DNA from: Orientia tsutsugamushi
GTDB lineage: Bacteria > Pseudomonadota > Alphaproteobacteria > Rickettsiales > Rickettsiaceae
DNA length: 64,000 bases
NCBI RefSeq assembly: GCF_900327275.1
Contig: NZ_LS398548.1
Location: 2,046,001 to 2,110,000, forward strand
Direction of reading: 5' to 3'
Below, in pieces: positions 54,837 to 64,000 of the stretch. Numbering within the stretch: the stretch's first letter is position 1; each line of letters starts with the position of its first letter. A program made the position numbers and the translations under genes. Below the pieces are notes generated by a model. It searched no databases. It was not told where the DNA came from and saw nothing but the letters and a program-made list of their open reading frames with translations.

Positions 54837-55416
54837 ATTATATTAAATTCAGTATCAATTAAGAAATATAGCTTAATTTAGGAATGTAGTTACACACTGC
54901 AAAGTGTAAAAAGCAACATCAAAAAAGTAGTTGAATAAGTGATCTACTTTACGTATGTTATTTTTAACTTTAACAAAGTAATGCTCAATTAGATTCAAAT
55001 CTGAAGAATAAGTTAGTAGATATAACAATTTGCACACTATGGATTCTATTAGCTAAATATTTGCTAATCCTGGATCTCAGATAATACCAAGCGTACAGTA
55101 TAATTTTAATTTTTATCAGTGCATAACATTCTGCAATATTTCTGAAAAAGTTTTTCATATTTTTAAAAATAGATGCAAAAATATCGCATTATTAGTTATA
55201 ATTGAAAAATTTTATCTAAAAAAATTATCCAAAAAGATGCTGTAACAGAAATTATTACTGACTTTAAGGCATATTTTCTGATCTAACTAGTAGTAGAGAT
55301 TTAACTAATCAGAAGTCTTGTGTTAATAGCAATTGCTAATAAGCCAAAACCTTTTCTTAATTAGATTAGAGGCAAAAGGAGGATTGTTAATGAATTAATA
55401 AATCATCTTCCTTATA
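54837..55416. other. Decayed region, mostly IS630-b-related
   Basis: 54895-55005 inverts 36720-36860 (CTACTTTACGTATGTTATTT). 55060-55416 has no frame and no repeat I recognise. A short plus-strand run around 55210-55290 (ENFIXKNYPKRCXNRN-like) is too broken to name. Confidence 0.35.
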
Positions 55417-55792
55417 TAGTCATCTACAATTAGGTTTGAGCATAGAAAGAAGTGATAAAATAGTTAATAGAATCTGTAGGTTGTAAAGTTATTTTTCTGC
55501 TACCTTATTCTCTAGATTTAAATCCGATAGAAAAGTTTTGGGATAATATGAAGATGTGGATTAGAAATCAAATTACTCAATTTAGTAAATTTTATGAATA
55601 GACCTCTTTCGAAACTGGTTAAGGTAGTTCGAAATTATTGCTGACAAATATCGAAATAGACGTAAAAGATTAGGTCTTAGATTTAATTTGATCTCTTGCA
55701 TTTATAATTTTGAACTACTTTAACCAGTTTCGAAAGAGGTCTAATCTATTATCGCTTCTTTCTATGCTCAAACCTCATTATAAATGACCATA
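55417..55792 (+). mobile_element. IS630-b internal-deletion derivative split by a MITE
   Basis: Left end TAGTCATCTACAATTAGGTT, right end AACCTCATTATAAATGACCATA. The interior is the end of the IS630-b transposase (CKVIFLLPYSLDLNPIEKFW, DNMKMWIRNQITQFSKFYE). The 143-bp MITE at 55600 interrupts it after TATGAAT. Without it the element is about 230 bp. Confidence 0.8.
55600..55742. mobile_element. IS5-derived MITE, 143 bp, copy 3
   Basis: Flanked by AAT on both sides. The uninterrupted host sequence at 59030-59050 (TTTAGAATCTATTATTGC) shows that AAT was duplicated once. The interior lies in the opposite orientation to the other three copies. Confidence 0.94.
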
Positions 55793-56080
55793 GCTAAACC
55801 AGTATAAAACAGTTATGTTATTACTTTTCGGAAATGGTGTCTACATCACAGTAATATTTCATTTTTCTTGATTTAGCTTAAAACTATTTTTTTCAATAGA
55901 ATTTAAATCATAAGAATAAGGAGATAAATACTCTAATATATGTCTATTCTTTTTCTATCATACTTTTTTTTAAATGAGTACTGTTATGAAAACTTGCATT
56001 GTTGATTACAACTACAGAATTATTAGGTAATTTCAGAATTAATACTGTTCTACCTAACAGTTAAAAATAGCAGTATTAAC
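55793..56080 (-). pseudogene. IS630-a 3' half
   Basis: Begins directly at the end of the IS630-b derivative with TAGCTAAACCAGTATAAAAC. On the minus strand it encodes broken pieces of the catalytic core (LPNNSVVVINNASFHNS). It parallels 11037-11330. Confidence 0.7.
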
Positions 56081-56084
56081 TCCA

Positions 56085-56230
56085 ATTTAGGATAAGGGAT
56101 TAGAAGAGAAAGAATATGAGATAAGATAGGAATTAAGCTTGGAGATAGGATAAGTTGTAAGAGAAGCAATTATATGAACAAAAAGAAATTAATAGGAGAA
56201 CGATGTCTAATATGCTCTAAGTTTAGTTAC
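56085..56230 (-). pseudogene. IS982 C-terminal remnant
   Basis: Reverse complement of 16235-16350 with changes (TAGGATAAGGGATTAGAAGA, AAGCTTGGAGATAGGATAAG). 56231-56640 contains no gene or recognised repeat; the IS982 end motif AGAGTTTGATATAAAGAA lies at 56544-56561. Confidence 0.65.
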
Positions 56231-56639
56231 TAAAGCAGTATAGTATTAATTATAGTTCTTTAAAGGGTGATTATTTAGAGATGGAAGCGAAGGTAAACTA
56301 TAAGTTAACAATCTATACTGCTTTGTAAGTAAGTTATCATTCAACATTATGCAACTTTAGAATTAATTAACTTACTTAACCACTTAATCTATACCTTTGC
56401 ATAATAATTATCTATAGTTTTACGACATAAGTTAAATATATAAGCTATAAATAACTTCAAGTTGTGTTAATTAAGCAACTATTAACTTAAAATTATATTT
56501 ATACAAAAATGTGCTTATTGCATCTTAATTCTTGAATTAACTAGAGTTTGATATAAAGAATAGATCAGAGAAAAGCATAATAGCTGCTAGTGAGCGATGT
56601 AAGATTATGTATATAATTTGTTTGACTACGAGAAAGTGA

Positions 56640-57300
56640 GACATAAGGTTGCTCAAAGAGAGAGTACAGAGATGTAGCAAGGTAGCATTTAGACCTAAGT
56701 TACTGCTATTAAGGTGCAAGATTAGCAAGTGGAATGTACTAAGAGCGATAAGATTAACTAAAGTACTGATCTGGATAGGAATTGGTTATACGAAAGTGAA
56801 TCTTCGTATGGAAAATATCCTAAATGCAGAAGCAGATACCCAAGATAAAGGCTGTTATAGTGATAAAGCTGAAAGGCTTAAGATTTCTTACCTTCTTTTA
56901 CCTAAGGTATGTGCAAGTGAAGGTGTGGTAGTTTAGTTATCAACGCTTCCATCACATACAATATCAAACTTAGCGTACGGATTTACTGTATTACGCTTTC
57001 ATGATAATTTCATATCATTGCCTATAGCATATCAGAAGTTATTGTTTTCAAAGATCCATAATATCAAATTTGGTAATCATTAGACCTCTTTCGAAACTGG
57101 GTAAGGTAGTTCAAAATTATAAATGCCAGAGATCAAATTAAATCTAAGGCCGAATCTTTTACGTCTATTTCGATATTTATCAGCAATAATTTTGAACTAC
57201 CTTAACCAGTTTCGAAAGAGGTCTATTATATAATCCTATTTTCTCATATAATTCTCTTCTACTCTACCTTTTCCAACCTAAGCCTTTCAATCCATGTGAT
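56640..57300. repeat. Unidentified dispersed repeat (family X), second copy
   Basis: Matches 10240-11030 as described there. The plus frame 56649-56936 is open for 95 codons but is not matched by an open frame in the other copy, so it is not credible as a gene. Interrupted by the 143-bp MITE at 57082 right after ATTTGGTAATCATT. Confidence 0.6.
57082..57224. mobile_element. IS5-derived MITE, 143 bp, copy 4
   Basis: Flanked by ATT on both sides. In the other family X copy (10950-10975) the target reads through without the MITE (GGTAATCATTATTATAAT), confirming the insertion point. Confidence 0.94.
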
Positions 57301-57851
57301 TGCATTAGATGACATCTTGATTTCTTCTCTTTAGTTATATCATTGAATATTTGGTCAATATCATTCCTTTAAATCTTGCTTATCTTTTTTGATTATAAGA
57401 TGAAGCTCAAAGCCTAAGAACAAGCCATAACTACTTTTACCAATTTTAGAAGTTTTGTTAAAAACTCTATTGCTGGGGGTACGTTTATTATGACAAATTG
57501 CTAACTTTGTAGAATCGATGTAATATATACCAGTTTATTCTTCTTTCAAATGATGCATTAATACAGCTAATGTAGCAATATTCTAGGCCACAGTTGTATT
57601 ATCCTACTATAGCTTGGTAAACAAAAGTATCTTTTATACTTATGACTCAAGTAATATAGATAATAATTTTTATAATCCTTACATGAAGACAAATAAAAAT
57701 ATATCACTACTGTTAATAACTCAGCTAAGGACAACTTTCCATCTCTGTTCCTTTGATTACTACTTGGTATTAATCTCTTTCTCTCCCACTCTTGATATAT
57801 CTTGTAAAAATTGTCTATTAAATAGTATGCTGTTATAATACATTTTTTCAT
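57300..57851 (-). pseudogene. IS982-family transposase, N-terminal two thirds
   Basis: From ATG 57851: CIITAYYLIDNFYKIYQEWE, LSLAELLTVVIYFYLSSCKD, YKNYYLYYLSHKYKRYFCLP, to a stop at 57567. In other frames further down come IDSTKLAICHNK (first Asp), VFNKTSKIGKSSYGLFLGFE and LHLI, the IS982 core. Frameshifts at about 57570 and 57470. Confidence 0.78.
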
Positions 57852-58045
57852 GTTGGGTTATTCCTTGTTTATTTAAATTTTTTGTATAACTCAACATTCT
57901 CTCTTTGTATACCTTTTATTCTCTACATTTCATATTTCCACTTATCCTAATCTGGCGTTTAAAAAGCAAACGACACTTAGTCGAAAGACTATAGAAATTA
58001 ATAACTGAGTGTATAGGCATTTATAGTCATATACAATGAGGTTTA
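57852..58045. other. Short repeats between transposon remnants
   Basis: 57862-57935 repeats 5218-5290 (GTTGGGTTATTCCTT, ACTCAACATTCT), an IS982 3' piece. 57968-58025 repeats 10675-10727 of family X. Confidence 0.5.
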
Positions 58046-58883
58046 TAGTTATTTACAATGAAGTTTGAGCATAGAAAAAAGAGATAATAGAATCATAAGA
58101 TTTAGCAAATTGAGTAATTTGATGTCTAATCCACCGCTTCATATTAGCCAAAAACTTTTCTATCGGATTTAAATCTGGAGAATAAGGTGGAAGAAAAATA
58201 ACTTTACAACCAACAGATTCTATTAATTCTTTAGTTTTTTAGACTTATGAAACGCAGCATTATCTATTACTACAAACTGAGCAGGCTTTAACTCATTAAT
58301 TAATACCTGTTGCACTCAAGTTTCAAATAATCTTGTATTACATGCACCATTAAATATCATAGGTGCGATTGATTGATTATTAACATAACCAGCTATAATA
58401 TTTGTGCGCTCGTAATATTTACTGCTCTTTTTGCTGCTTACATGAGTTCCTTTTTTGCTCCACACTCTATCCTTGCATATAGACATTTCAATGCCACTTT
58501 CATCTGTGTATATAGTCATTTACAATGAAGTTTGAGTATAAAATATCATGTTGGTAAACTATTGTTGCTTTTTCTATGCTCAAACTTCATTATAAATGAC
58601 TATACCAAGTTTTCCTTAGGTATAGAACTTATTACTTGTTGATATTTTTCTCTTATTTCTGGTTTTGCTTCTATGTAGGTAAACGTTTTTTTTTGTAACT
58701 ATAGCCGAACTTTTTCATGTAATAACTCGCTACTCTTATTGAAATTCCAAAATGTTTTCCTGTTTGTGCTAGAGTTAGATTTTAATTTAACACATTTTAT
58801 TACTTTCTCCCGAAAGTCTTAGCCATATGATTTTGGCATTCTCTTTTCAGAATACTATACTCAAACTTCATTGTAAATGACTA
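58046..58883 (-). mobile_element. IS630-family element type b, decayed, holding a nested MITE
   Basis: The ends TAGTTATTTACAATGAAG and CTTCATTGTAAATGACTA bound a transposase read on the minus strand: MPKSYG then DFREKVIKCVKLKSN (N-terminus, 58830-58700), IEAKPEIREKYQQVISSIPK, YTDESGIEMSICKDRVWSKK (first Asp), VVIDNAAFHKSKKLKELIES (second Asp), and PPYSPDLNPIEKFLANMK (Glu). The DDE core can be read almost completely; an in-frame TGA after RLFET and one TAA remain. Interrupted at 58513-58602 by a relative of itself. Confidence 0.85.
58513..58602. mobile_element. IS630-b-derived MITE, 90 bp, nested
   Basis: TAGTCATTTACAATGAAGTT to AACTTCATTATAAATGACTA-type end. It is a 10-bp deletion form of the 100-bp element, inserted at a TA inside the transposase gene just before the YTDESG codons. 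Confidence 0.85.
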
Positions 58884-59095
58884 TAAGCATAGAGAGAAGC
58901 GAAAAATAGTTAATATAATAGAATCTGTTAGTTGTAAAGTTATTTTTCTGCTACCTTATTCTCTAGATTTAAATCCAAGAGAAAAGTTTTGGGCTAATAT
59001 GAAGATGTGTATTAGAAATCAAATTACTCAATTTGCTAAATTTTAGAATCTATTATTGCTTCTTTCTATGCTTAAACCTCATTGTAAATGACTAT
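58884..59095 (+). mobile_element. IS630-b internal-deletion derivative
   Basis: AGCATAGAGAGAAGCG end followed by VSCKVIFLLPYSLDLNPREK and ANMKMCIRNQITQFAKF, then an inverted right end at 59065-59092. Same structure as 55417-55792 without the MITE. 59096-59150 carries an IS630-a end (TTATAGTTGTTTAATAGTAG). Confidence 0.7.
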
Positions 59096-59229
59096 AATTA
59101 CTTTTTCATTACATCTTATTATTATAGTTGTTTAATAGTAGTTTTGCTATATAAGTACAAAACATTTCAAAATATAGCGCGAATGAGCAAGACATCTACA
59201 GAATTGTTTTTGAATGTAAGCTGCATATA

Positions 59230-59329
59230 TAGTCATTTACAATGAAGTTTGAGCATAGAAAAAGCGACAATAGCATCATAAGATTTACCAACATGATATT
59301 TTATACGCAAACTTCATTGTAAATGACTA
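59230..59329. mobile_element. IS630-b-derived MITE, 100 bp, copy 2
   Basis: Flanked by TA. The interior is the reverse of copy 1 at 9441-9540 (GCGACAATAGCATCATAAGA). It interrupts an IS982 fragment, which continues at 59331. Confidence 0.87.
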
Positions 59330-59330
59330 T

Positions 59331-59640
59331 AGTTCATGATGGAGAAATTGTGAGCTTTGCTCTTATTCCTTGTAACGTTGATGATGGAACAGTAGTAGAA
59401 TATTTAGTACGAAAACTTAAAAGATAGCTATTTGTTGATTGTGGGTTATTAGAAAAATGCTGTATCACTTACTAATCAAGGTTTAGAGCTAATCACAAAA
59501 ATTAGATCCAACATTGAAAGAAAAAGTAATTCATCTTAACAAAAGGCACATTATAGAAACTATTAATGGTCAGTTAAAATATCTTTTCCGCACTGATCAT
59601 ACTTGCTATAGATGCTTTATGAATTTTTAAATTAATGCCT
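59331..59640 (+). pseudogene. IS982-family transposase, middle and C-terminal remnant
   Basis: VHDGEIVSFALIPCNVDDGT, VVEYLVRKLKR (the IS982 segment after the first Asp), then INKRHIIETINGQLKYLF and RTDHTCYR at 59541-59615. Stops in between. 59640-59784 is empty apart from the end motif TTATATCGAATTCTGGTTA at 59744. Confidence 0.75.
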
Positions 59641-59784
59641 TGTCTCATTGCTTGCTTATGTTTTTAAACATAATAAAATTTCTGTTTCTTTTTCTCCAAG
59701 TTAAATTATTTTTCTAGTTCTTTATATTAGCTCTGATTTCTTAATTATATCGAATTCTGGTTAATATAGTGAAATTCTTATACT

Positions 59785-61668
59785 CTATTTATTAAAAGCA
59801 TAGTTAGTATCTTTATAGCTAGTATCTTTTTTGGTACTAACTATAATAGATAGTAGCATTCCAATTGATATTAAAGCGGCACCTATACATAACATAGATA
59901 TAAACGGACGATAATATATTTTAGCATAAACTACATCATCATCTACTTTGCTTAGAACTACGTATATATCATATAATAAAGTACTGTATATATCACTTTC
60001 AGGTACTATAATATCTTCAACATAATAATATCTATTCTCAGGCTTAAGTATAAATATTTCTTGTTTATCATTTTCAATCCAAAATTCAGCTATTTGCCTA
60101 AAGTAGTTGGCCCCCTTAGCATAGTTAGTATTTCTTAGAGTAATATGCAACCCATTATTGTGAATTGTACTACCGATTTTACCAATAAAATCAGTATCAT
60201 GCTGAAGTTTAGCATTAAGGCTAATAGATAACATAAGAATACCGAATCCCAAATGGCTAATAGTAACAACTAATACTTTATAAGGAATTTTCACTGTAAA
60301 GAAATTAGAAGACTTTATTAAGTGATATAATGACTCTTGAATAAGATATACTGAACAAACTATTGCTAAACTACCAATACTTAAATCTCTATAACTAAAG
60401 TAAATAATTACTGCTGATATGCTGAGAGTAATTACAACGCTACAATAATTAGATTTTTGCTTTATCTTATAGATACTACCTGCTAATAAAGCTGTTGGTA
60501 GTATAATTGGAATAAAAGTACTAACAAAATAATTATACCCAATTGATATTTTACTACCATAAATTAATTTATAAAATATTGGATAAAAAATAGCAATGAA
60601 AATTACTATAAGTGCTGATAACCATAAAATATTACCTAATAATATCAGTAGTTCTCTTGCATTAACTTTTGCATCACTAGAAAATTTACTAATTCGTAAA
60701 GTATATAACACTAAACTAGCAAGAGATAAAATGACAAGAAAAATCAATACAAAATATGTTCTTAAACCACTCAAAGAAAAAGAATGTACAGAAGTTAATA
60801 TATCACTCCTAACTAAAAATGTTCCTAATATGCAAAATAAAAACGTCATAATAGCGAATAAAATAGAACATCGCAGTAGTGTGTTATTGGATCGTGTATA
60901 TAAAGATGAGTGATGATATATAGTCGCTGATAACCACGGCATCAAAGAAATGTTTTCTACTGGATCGAAGAACCAATATCCACCCCAACCAAGTTCTCGA
61001 TAGGCCCACCAGCTTCCTAAAGCAATGCTGATAGTTAAAGATAACCATCCAATTTTAGAAAATACAACAGCCTTATCTATTAGTACTGAAGCTTGATTAT
61101 TATATAAAAGAGCTATAGCGTTATAAACAAATGGTATTAAATAACAAGCATAAGCAAAAAAAAGAACTGGCGGATGAACTACTAATCCTATATCTTGTAA
61201 TATAGGATTTAATCCTAAACCAATCTCATGACGAGGTAATTTACCTATAAAAGGATTAAAAGCAAAATAAACTAAACTAATAAATCCAAGTATGATAAAG
61301 CTTTGGCAAGCGATAATTAATTTTTTACACTGAAATTGAAAATGATATGTAACTAATGAATAAACGCTAACTATACTTATGAATGAAGACCATAATAACA
61401 TTGATCCTTCATGGCTTGCCCAAGATCCAGAGATTTTATAAATTAATGGTGTAATTACACTAGAGTTTAATAATACATTTTGAACAGTAAAGTCAGAAAT
61501 AACAAAGCTAACAACTAGCATACAAAATGCTAAAACTACATTTATACTAGCTACAATATGAATAATCTTTAATAAGTTAATATTGTTGCATAAAAAAAAG
61601 TATCCTAAATTTATTGAATAAAGCACCATTGCGATTATTAATAAATAAGAGCCAATACTAGCCAACAT
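59785..61668 (-). CDS. ccmF: Cytochrome c-type biogenesis protein CcmF (haem lyase)
   Basis: Integral membrane component of the system I haem ligation complex. 627 residues, about 14 helices. SGSWASHEGSMLLWSSFISI, the haem-handling WWD motif WGGYWFFDPVENISLMPWLS, and flanking His residues (ATIYHHSS; GLVVHPPVLFFAY). Its start overlaps the upstream CBS gene by 11 bases (ATG TTG GCT AGT). The C-terminal periplasmic part (about 500-600) is intact. Confidence 0.95.
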   Translation of the reverse strand: MLASIGSYLLIIAMVLYSINLGYFFLCNNINLLKIIHIVASINVVLAFCMLVVSFVISDFTVQNVLLNSSVITPLIYKISGSWASHEGSMLLWSSFISIVSVYSLVTYHFQFQCKKLIIACQSFIILGFISLVYFAFNPFIGKLPRHEIGLGLNPILQDIGLVVHPPVLFFAYACYLIPFVYNAIALLYNNQASVLIDKAVVFSKIGWLSLTISIALGSWWAYRELGWGGYWFFDPVENISLMPWLSATIYHHSSLYTRSNNTLLRCSILFAIMTFLFCILGTFLVRSDILTSVHSFSLSGLRTYFVLIFLVILSLASLVLYTLRISKFSSDAKVNARELLILLGNILWLSALIVIFIAIFYPIFYKLIYGSKISIGYNYFVSTFIPIILPTALLAGSIYKIKQKSNYCSVVITLSISAVIIYFSYRDLSIGSLAIVCSVYLIQESLYHLIKSSNFFTVKIPYKVLVVTISHLGFGILMLSISLNAKLQHDTDFIGKIGSTIHNNGLHITLRNTNYAKGANYFRQIAEFWIENDKQEIFILKPENRYYYVEDIIVPESDIYSTLLYDIYVVLSKVDDDVVYAKIYYRPFISMLCIGAALISIGMLLSIIVSTKKDTSYKDTNYAFNK

Positions 61669-62926
61669 TAAGTAATTCCTTATTATCTATATTCACTGTT
61701 TCTACTTTAACCAATTGAATATAATGAGCATGCATCTTATCAATTAGTATTTTAAGGCCGAATAAATAATATACCTCTCCTTGCTGTGGAATTTTTTGAA
61801 TATGATAAATTATTAATCCAGCAACAGTAGTTGCATCATCAGGTAAATTCCAATTTAGTTCCCTATTTACATCTCTAATTGAACTACTACCATCAATAAT
61901 ATAAGTTGTATTATTAACTTTAATGATATTATTAGGCGTATTATCAAAAACTGGGCCAACAATTTCTTCTAAAATATCTTGTCTAGTAATCATTCCCTGT
62001 AAGACTCCGTATTCATCAATTACTAATGCTATATTACTATATTTCTGCTTAAACTTACCTAGTTGATTAGTTACCAAAGCATTTTCCGGAATAAACCATG
62101 GATCAGCTATCAGCTCATTTAATTTGATATTTCGAACATCAAAATTATTAGCGTGCAATTCCTTTATTAAATCACGAACATATAATATACCTACAATATT
62201 TTCGCTACTTTCCTTCCATATAGGTATTCTAGAGTACTGTAGAGCAATTGCTTTAGCAACAAATTCTTCTATTGGTAAGTCAAAATTAATAGTACACATT
62301 TTACTTCTATGTACCATAATTTGTGATACTTCCATATCCTTAATATCTAATACTCCGCCAAGCATATCTCGATCCATTTTATCAAACACATTACCTTCCT
62401 GATGTTGGTGCTCAATTAATCCTCTAATTTCCTCTGTACCAGAAACCTTACTAACAAGGTTAATATTAAAAAGCCAACAAATAAAGTTAATAATACGAGA
62501 CAAAGAGTAACTTACAGGAGCTAAAATTGTTGAAAGTACTTGAATAACATCAACGGCCAATAAAGCTATTGTTTCAGCTTTAGAAACTGCAATTGCTTTT
62601 GGGACCACTTCAGCAAATACTATTATTATGCCTGACATTACAATAGATGAAATAATAGTTCCTAGTTCTTTATAAATTGCTATTGCAATGCTAGTACCAA
62701 CAGTAGTTGCAACTGTATTTACAATACTATTAGCAGTAAGCAACGTACTGATAACTTGCTCCTTATTTTTCATTAATTTTAGCAGTAAATCTGTTTTTAG
62801 AATACCTTTAGATTTTAGTTGCTGTACTTTACCTATAGATGTTGCAGTCACAGCTGTTTCAATAGCTGATAAAACTGAAGAAAAAAGAACTAATAAGATT
62901 ACAATTATTGTTTCTAATATATACAT
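61658..62926 (-). CDS. CNNM/CorC-type membrane protein (DUF21, CBS pair, CorC_HlyC)
   Basis: 422 residues. N-terminal DUF21 membrane domain (helices to about 160; LFSSVLSAIETAVTATSIGK, VFAEVVPKAIAVSKAE), a cytosolic CBS pair (VSQIMVHRSKMCTINFDLPI, YSRIPIWKESSENIVGILYV, LVIDEYGVLQGMITRQDILE), and the transporter-associated C-terminus (WNLPDDATTVAGLIIYHIQK). The family is linked to Mg/Co efflux and was earlier annotated haemolysin-like in Rickettsia. Coupled to ccmF. Confidence 0.92.
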   Translation of the reverse strand: MYILETIIVILLVLFSSVLSAIETAVTATSIGKVQQLKSKGILKTDLLLKLMKNKEQVISTLLTANSIVNTVATTVGTSIAIAIYKELGTIISSIVMSGIIIVFAEVVPKAIAVSKAETIALLAVDVIQVLSTILAPVSYSLSRIINFICWLFNINLVSKVSGTEEIRGLIEHQHQEGNVFDKMDRDMLGGVLDIKDMEVSQIMVHRSKMCTINFDLPIEEFVAKAIALQYSRIPIWKESSENIVGILYVRDLIKELHANNFDVRNIKLNELIADPWFIPENALVTNQLGKFKQKYSNIALVIDEYGVLQGMITRQDILEEIVGPVFDNTPNNIIKVNNTTYIIDGSSSIRDVNRELNWNLPDDATTVAGLIIYHIQKIPQQGEVYYLFGLKILIDKMHAHYIQLVKVETVNIDNKELLNVG

Positions 62927-63119
62927 AATTTTAATTAATTATCACAATACTTAATGGTTTGGTATATTTTATATTAAAAAATATTACATAAACACTTTAG
63001 CAAAAATTGCTACTTATATTTTTTAATGTTATAGAAGTTAATTTATCTCATAAACAATCTTGAATTACTACTTTTACTCTAATTTAACATTTATTTTTTA
63101 TTTCATAATTAGAAATCTA
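62927..63119. other. Intergenic stretch
   Basis: AT-rich, no gene or repeat seen. It must hold the promoter for the corC-ccmF pair. Confidence 0.3.
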
Positions 63120-64000
63120 TAGTTAGGATAGCAGCATAGAGAGAAATTGAGATGTTGGAACCTATCGACAAACTTATAGAAAGGATAAGAGCGAATTGTC
63201 AAGCTACAACGAAAGCGAACACATATGTGGCTCTGAAAGTGATAAGTCCCAAAGGCTGAGCTAGTGACCGTATAGCGAAAGCAGAATGCTTAACTGAAAA
63301 CTAACTGATACAGTTGAACACTGTAGCTGAGTGGCAGTGGTAGCATGATAATAAGAATATATTAAGTAACTGGAGAAGTTTTACTCATTCCAGAAAGAAA
63401 GATTCTAGAGCAATGTAGATTCTATACTAGTAAACTATGAAATAAATTGAAAATGAGAGGATGACGGAGTAGCGTGTATTAGAAATGAAGCATAGTAATG
63501 CCTGTAGAGCAAAGGCGCAATACTGATAACATTATTCTAACAACAAGGGAGATAATGACGAATGATAAAAACATCTATAGAATTACAAGATCTGAAAAAG
63601 AAAATATACATCAAAGCTAAAGCTGAAAAGTAATTGCAATTTTGTGGATTATATGTACATGTATATAAGATAGAAACACTTAGATAAGCCTACAAGATTG
63701 CTAAGAATAATAAGGGAGTGCTAAGAATAGATTGCGTTATCTTTGAAATGATAGAGTTAGCTGTGGTTGAAACAATTTCTAGAAAATATATAAACAGCAT
63801 TGCAAGCCAAAAGCTATTATCTACAAAGGGAAAGAGTTAAGATAATCCCTAAAGATACTGGAAATAAAATGAGAAATCTATCTATACCAACTACCAAAGA
63901 TAGAGTGGTAGAAGGAGCACTAAAGCTTATTTTAGAACCAATATTTAAAGCTAATTTTCAACCTGAATCATATAGATATTGCTCTAAACGAACTGCAGCT
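63120..64000 (+). ncRNA. Group II intron, 5' part, running off the window
   Basis: 63120-63560 has the look of a bacterial group II intron domain I-IV (GGAACCTATCGACAAACTTA, AAAGCTACAACGAAAGCGAA-like, TAAGTCCCAAAGGCTGAGCT, AATGCCTGTAGAGCAAAGGC) with no open frame, followed by the intron-encoded reverse transcriptase. Exact 5' splice site and structure cannot be set by eye. It is unusually G-rich compared with its surroundings, as expected for a structured RNA of foreign origin. Confidence 0.65.
63562..64000 (+). pseudogene. Group II intron reverse transcriptase/maturase (LtrA-like), broken and partial
   Basis: From ATG 63562 (ribosome site GGGAGAT): MIKTSIELQDLKKKIYIKAK, AEK, a TAA at 63632, LQFCGLYVHVYKIETLR, a TAA, AYKIAKNNKGVLRIDCVIFE (RT domain 0), and from 63839 RVKIIPKDTGNKMRNLSIPT, TKDRVVEGALKLILEPIFKA, NFQPESYRYCSKRTAA (RT domains 1-2). 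The expected order is preserved but at least three stops break the frame. Continues past the window. Confidence 0.88.

Noticed and set aside
56649-56936. A 95-codon frame inside repeat family X
   Set aside because: The homologous block at 10250-10540 has stops and indels in the same frame, so coding selection is not visible.

Overview
The window reads as a chromosomal segment of an obligate intracellular Rickettsiales bacterium, and most closely resembles Orientia tsutsugamushi. The evidence is very AT-rich DNA, a Tlc-type ATP/ADP translocase, VirB2 pilins of a P-type (rvh) type IV secretion system, a reduced set of housekeeping genes, remnants of a Ti-type conjugative element (TraA/TraD, as in RAGE elements), and an exceptional density of decayed insertion sequences and miniature elements between the genes. 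The species call is inferred from gene content; no 16S gene is present.

Layout. 1-5.4 kb: a left-edge fragment of a replication-type repeat, then rpoD and dnaG, then an IS5 copy nested in an IS982-type copy. 5.4-8.5 kb: dprA, a peroxiredoxin and an intact IS110 transposase. 8.5-12.2 kb: IS982, IS5-MITE, IS630 and unidentified repeats around one small secreted protein. 12.2-15.9 kb: a replication module (a truncated dnaB and a frameshifted winged-helix/DnaA_N-like gene) enclosed by inverted repeats, one of which has overwritten the 3' end of dnaB. 16-18.1 kb: wreckage of a conjugative element (traD, traA). 18.3-21.2 kb: a coiled-coil protein with an internal duplication, a membrane-anchored glutaredoxin and small membrane proteins. 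21.3-25.8 kb: a compact gene-transfer-agent-type head/tail cluster (prohead protease, capsid, gp6, gp7, gp8, gp12, gp13) without tail-tube or tape-measure genes. 26.4-31.8 kb: ftsZ and murA between two proteins of unknown function. 32-37 kb: tRNA-Leu, yihY, a complete IS5 and many repeats. 37-42 kb: nuoABCDEF. 42.3-47.1 kb: an outer-membrane barrel protein, tlc and three tandem virB2 genes. 47.2-53.9 kb: the densest housekeeping block (ruvC, dus, a DUF167 gene, ubiG, prmC, truA, rplM, rpsI, tRNA-Met, a squalene/phytoene-synthase-like gene). 53.9-59.8 kb: a second complete IS5 followed by about 5 kb of nested transposon debris. 59.8-62.9 kb: ccmF and a CorC/HlyC-type CBS protein. 63.1-64 kb: the start of a decaying group II intron with its reverse transcriptase, running off the window.

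The genes fall into three sets. The first is core metabolism and information processing: replication priming and transcription (dnaG-rpoD), respiratory complex I, cytochrome c maturation, cell division and a minimal peptidoglycan pathway, translation, and tRNA modification. The second is host interaction: ATP import, the T4SS pilin, the OMP and candidate effectors. The third is mobile DNA, which has broken several of its own genes (dnaB, rep, traA, traD) and produced at least three families of miniature elements. Several of these have precise boundaries and target duplications that can be read directly from the sequence.
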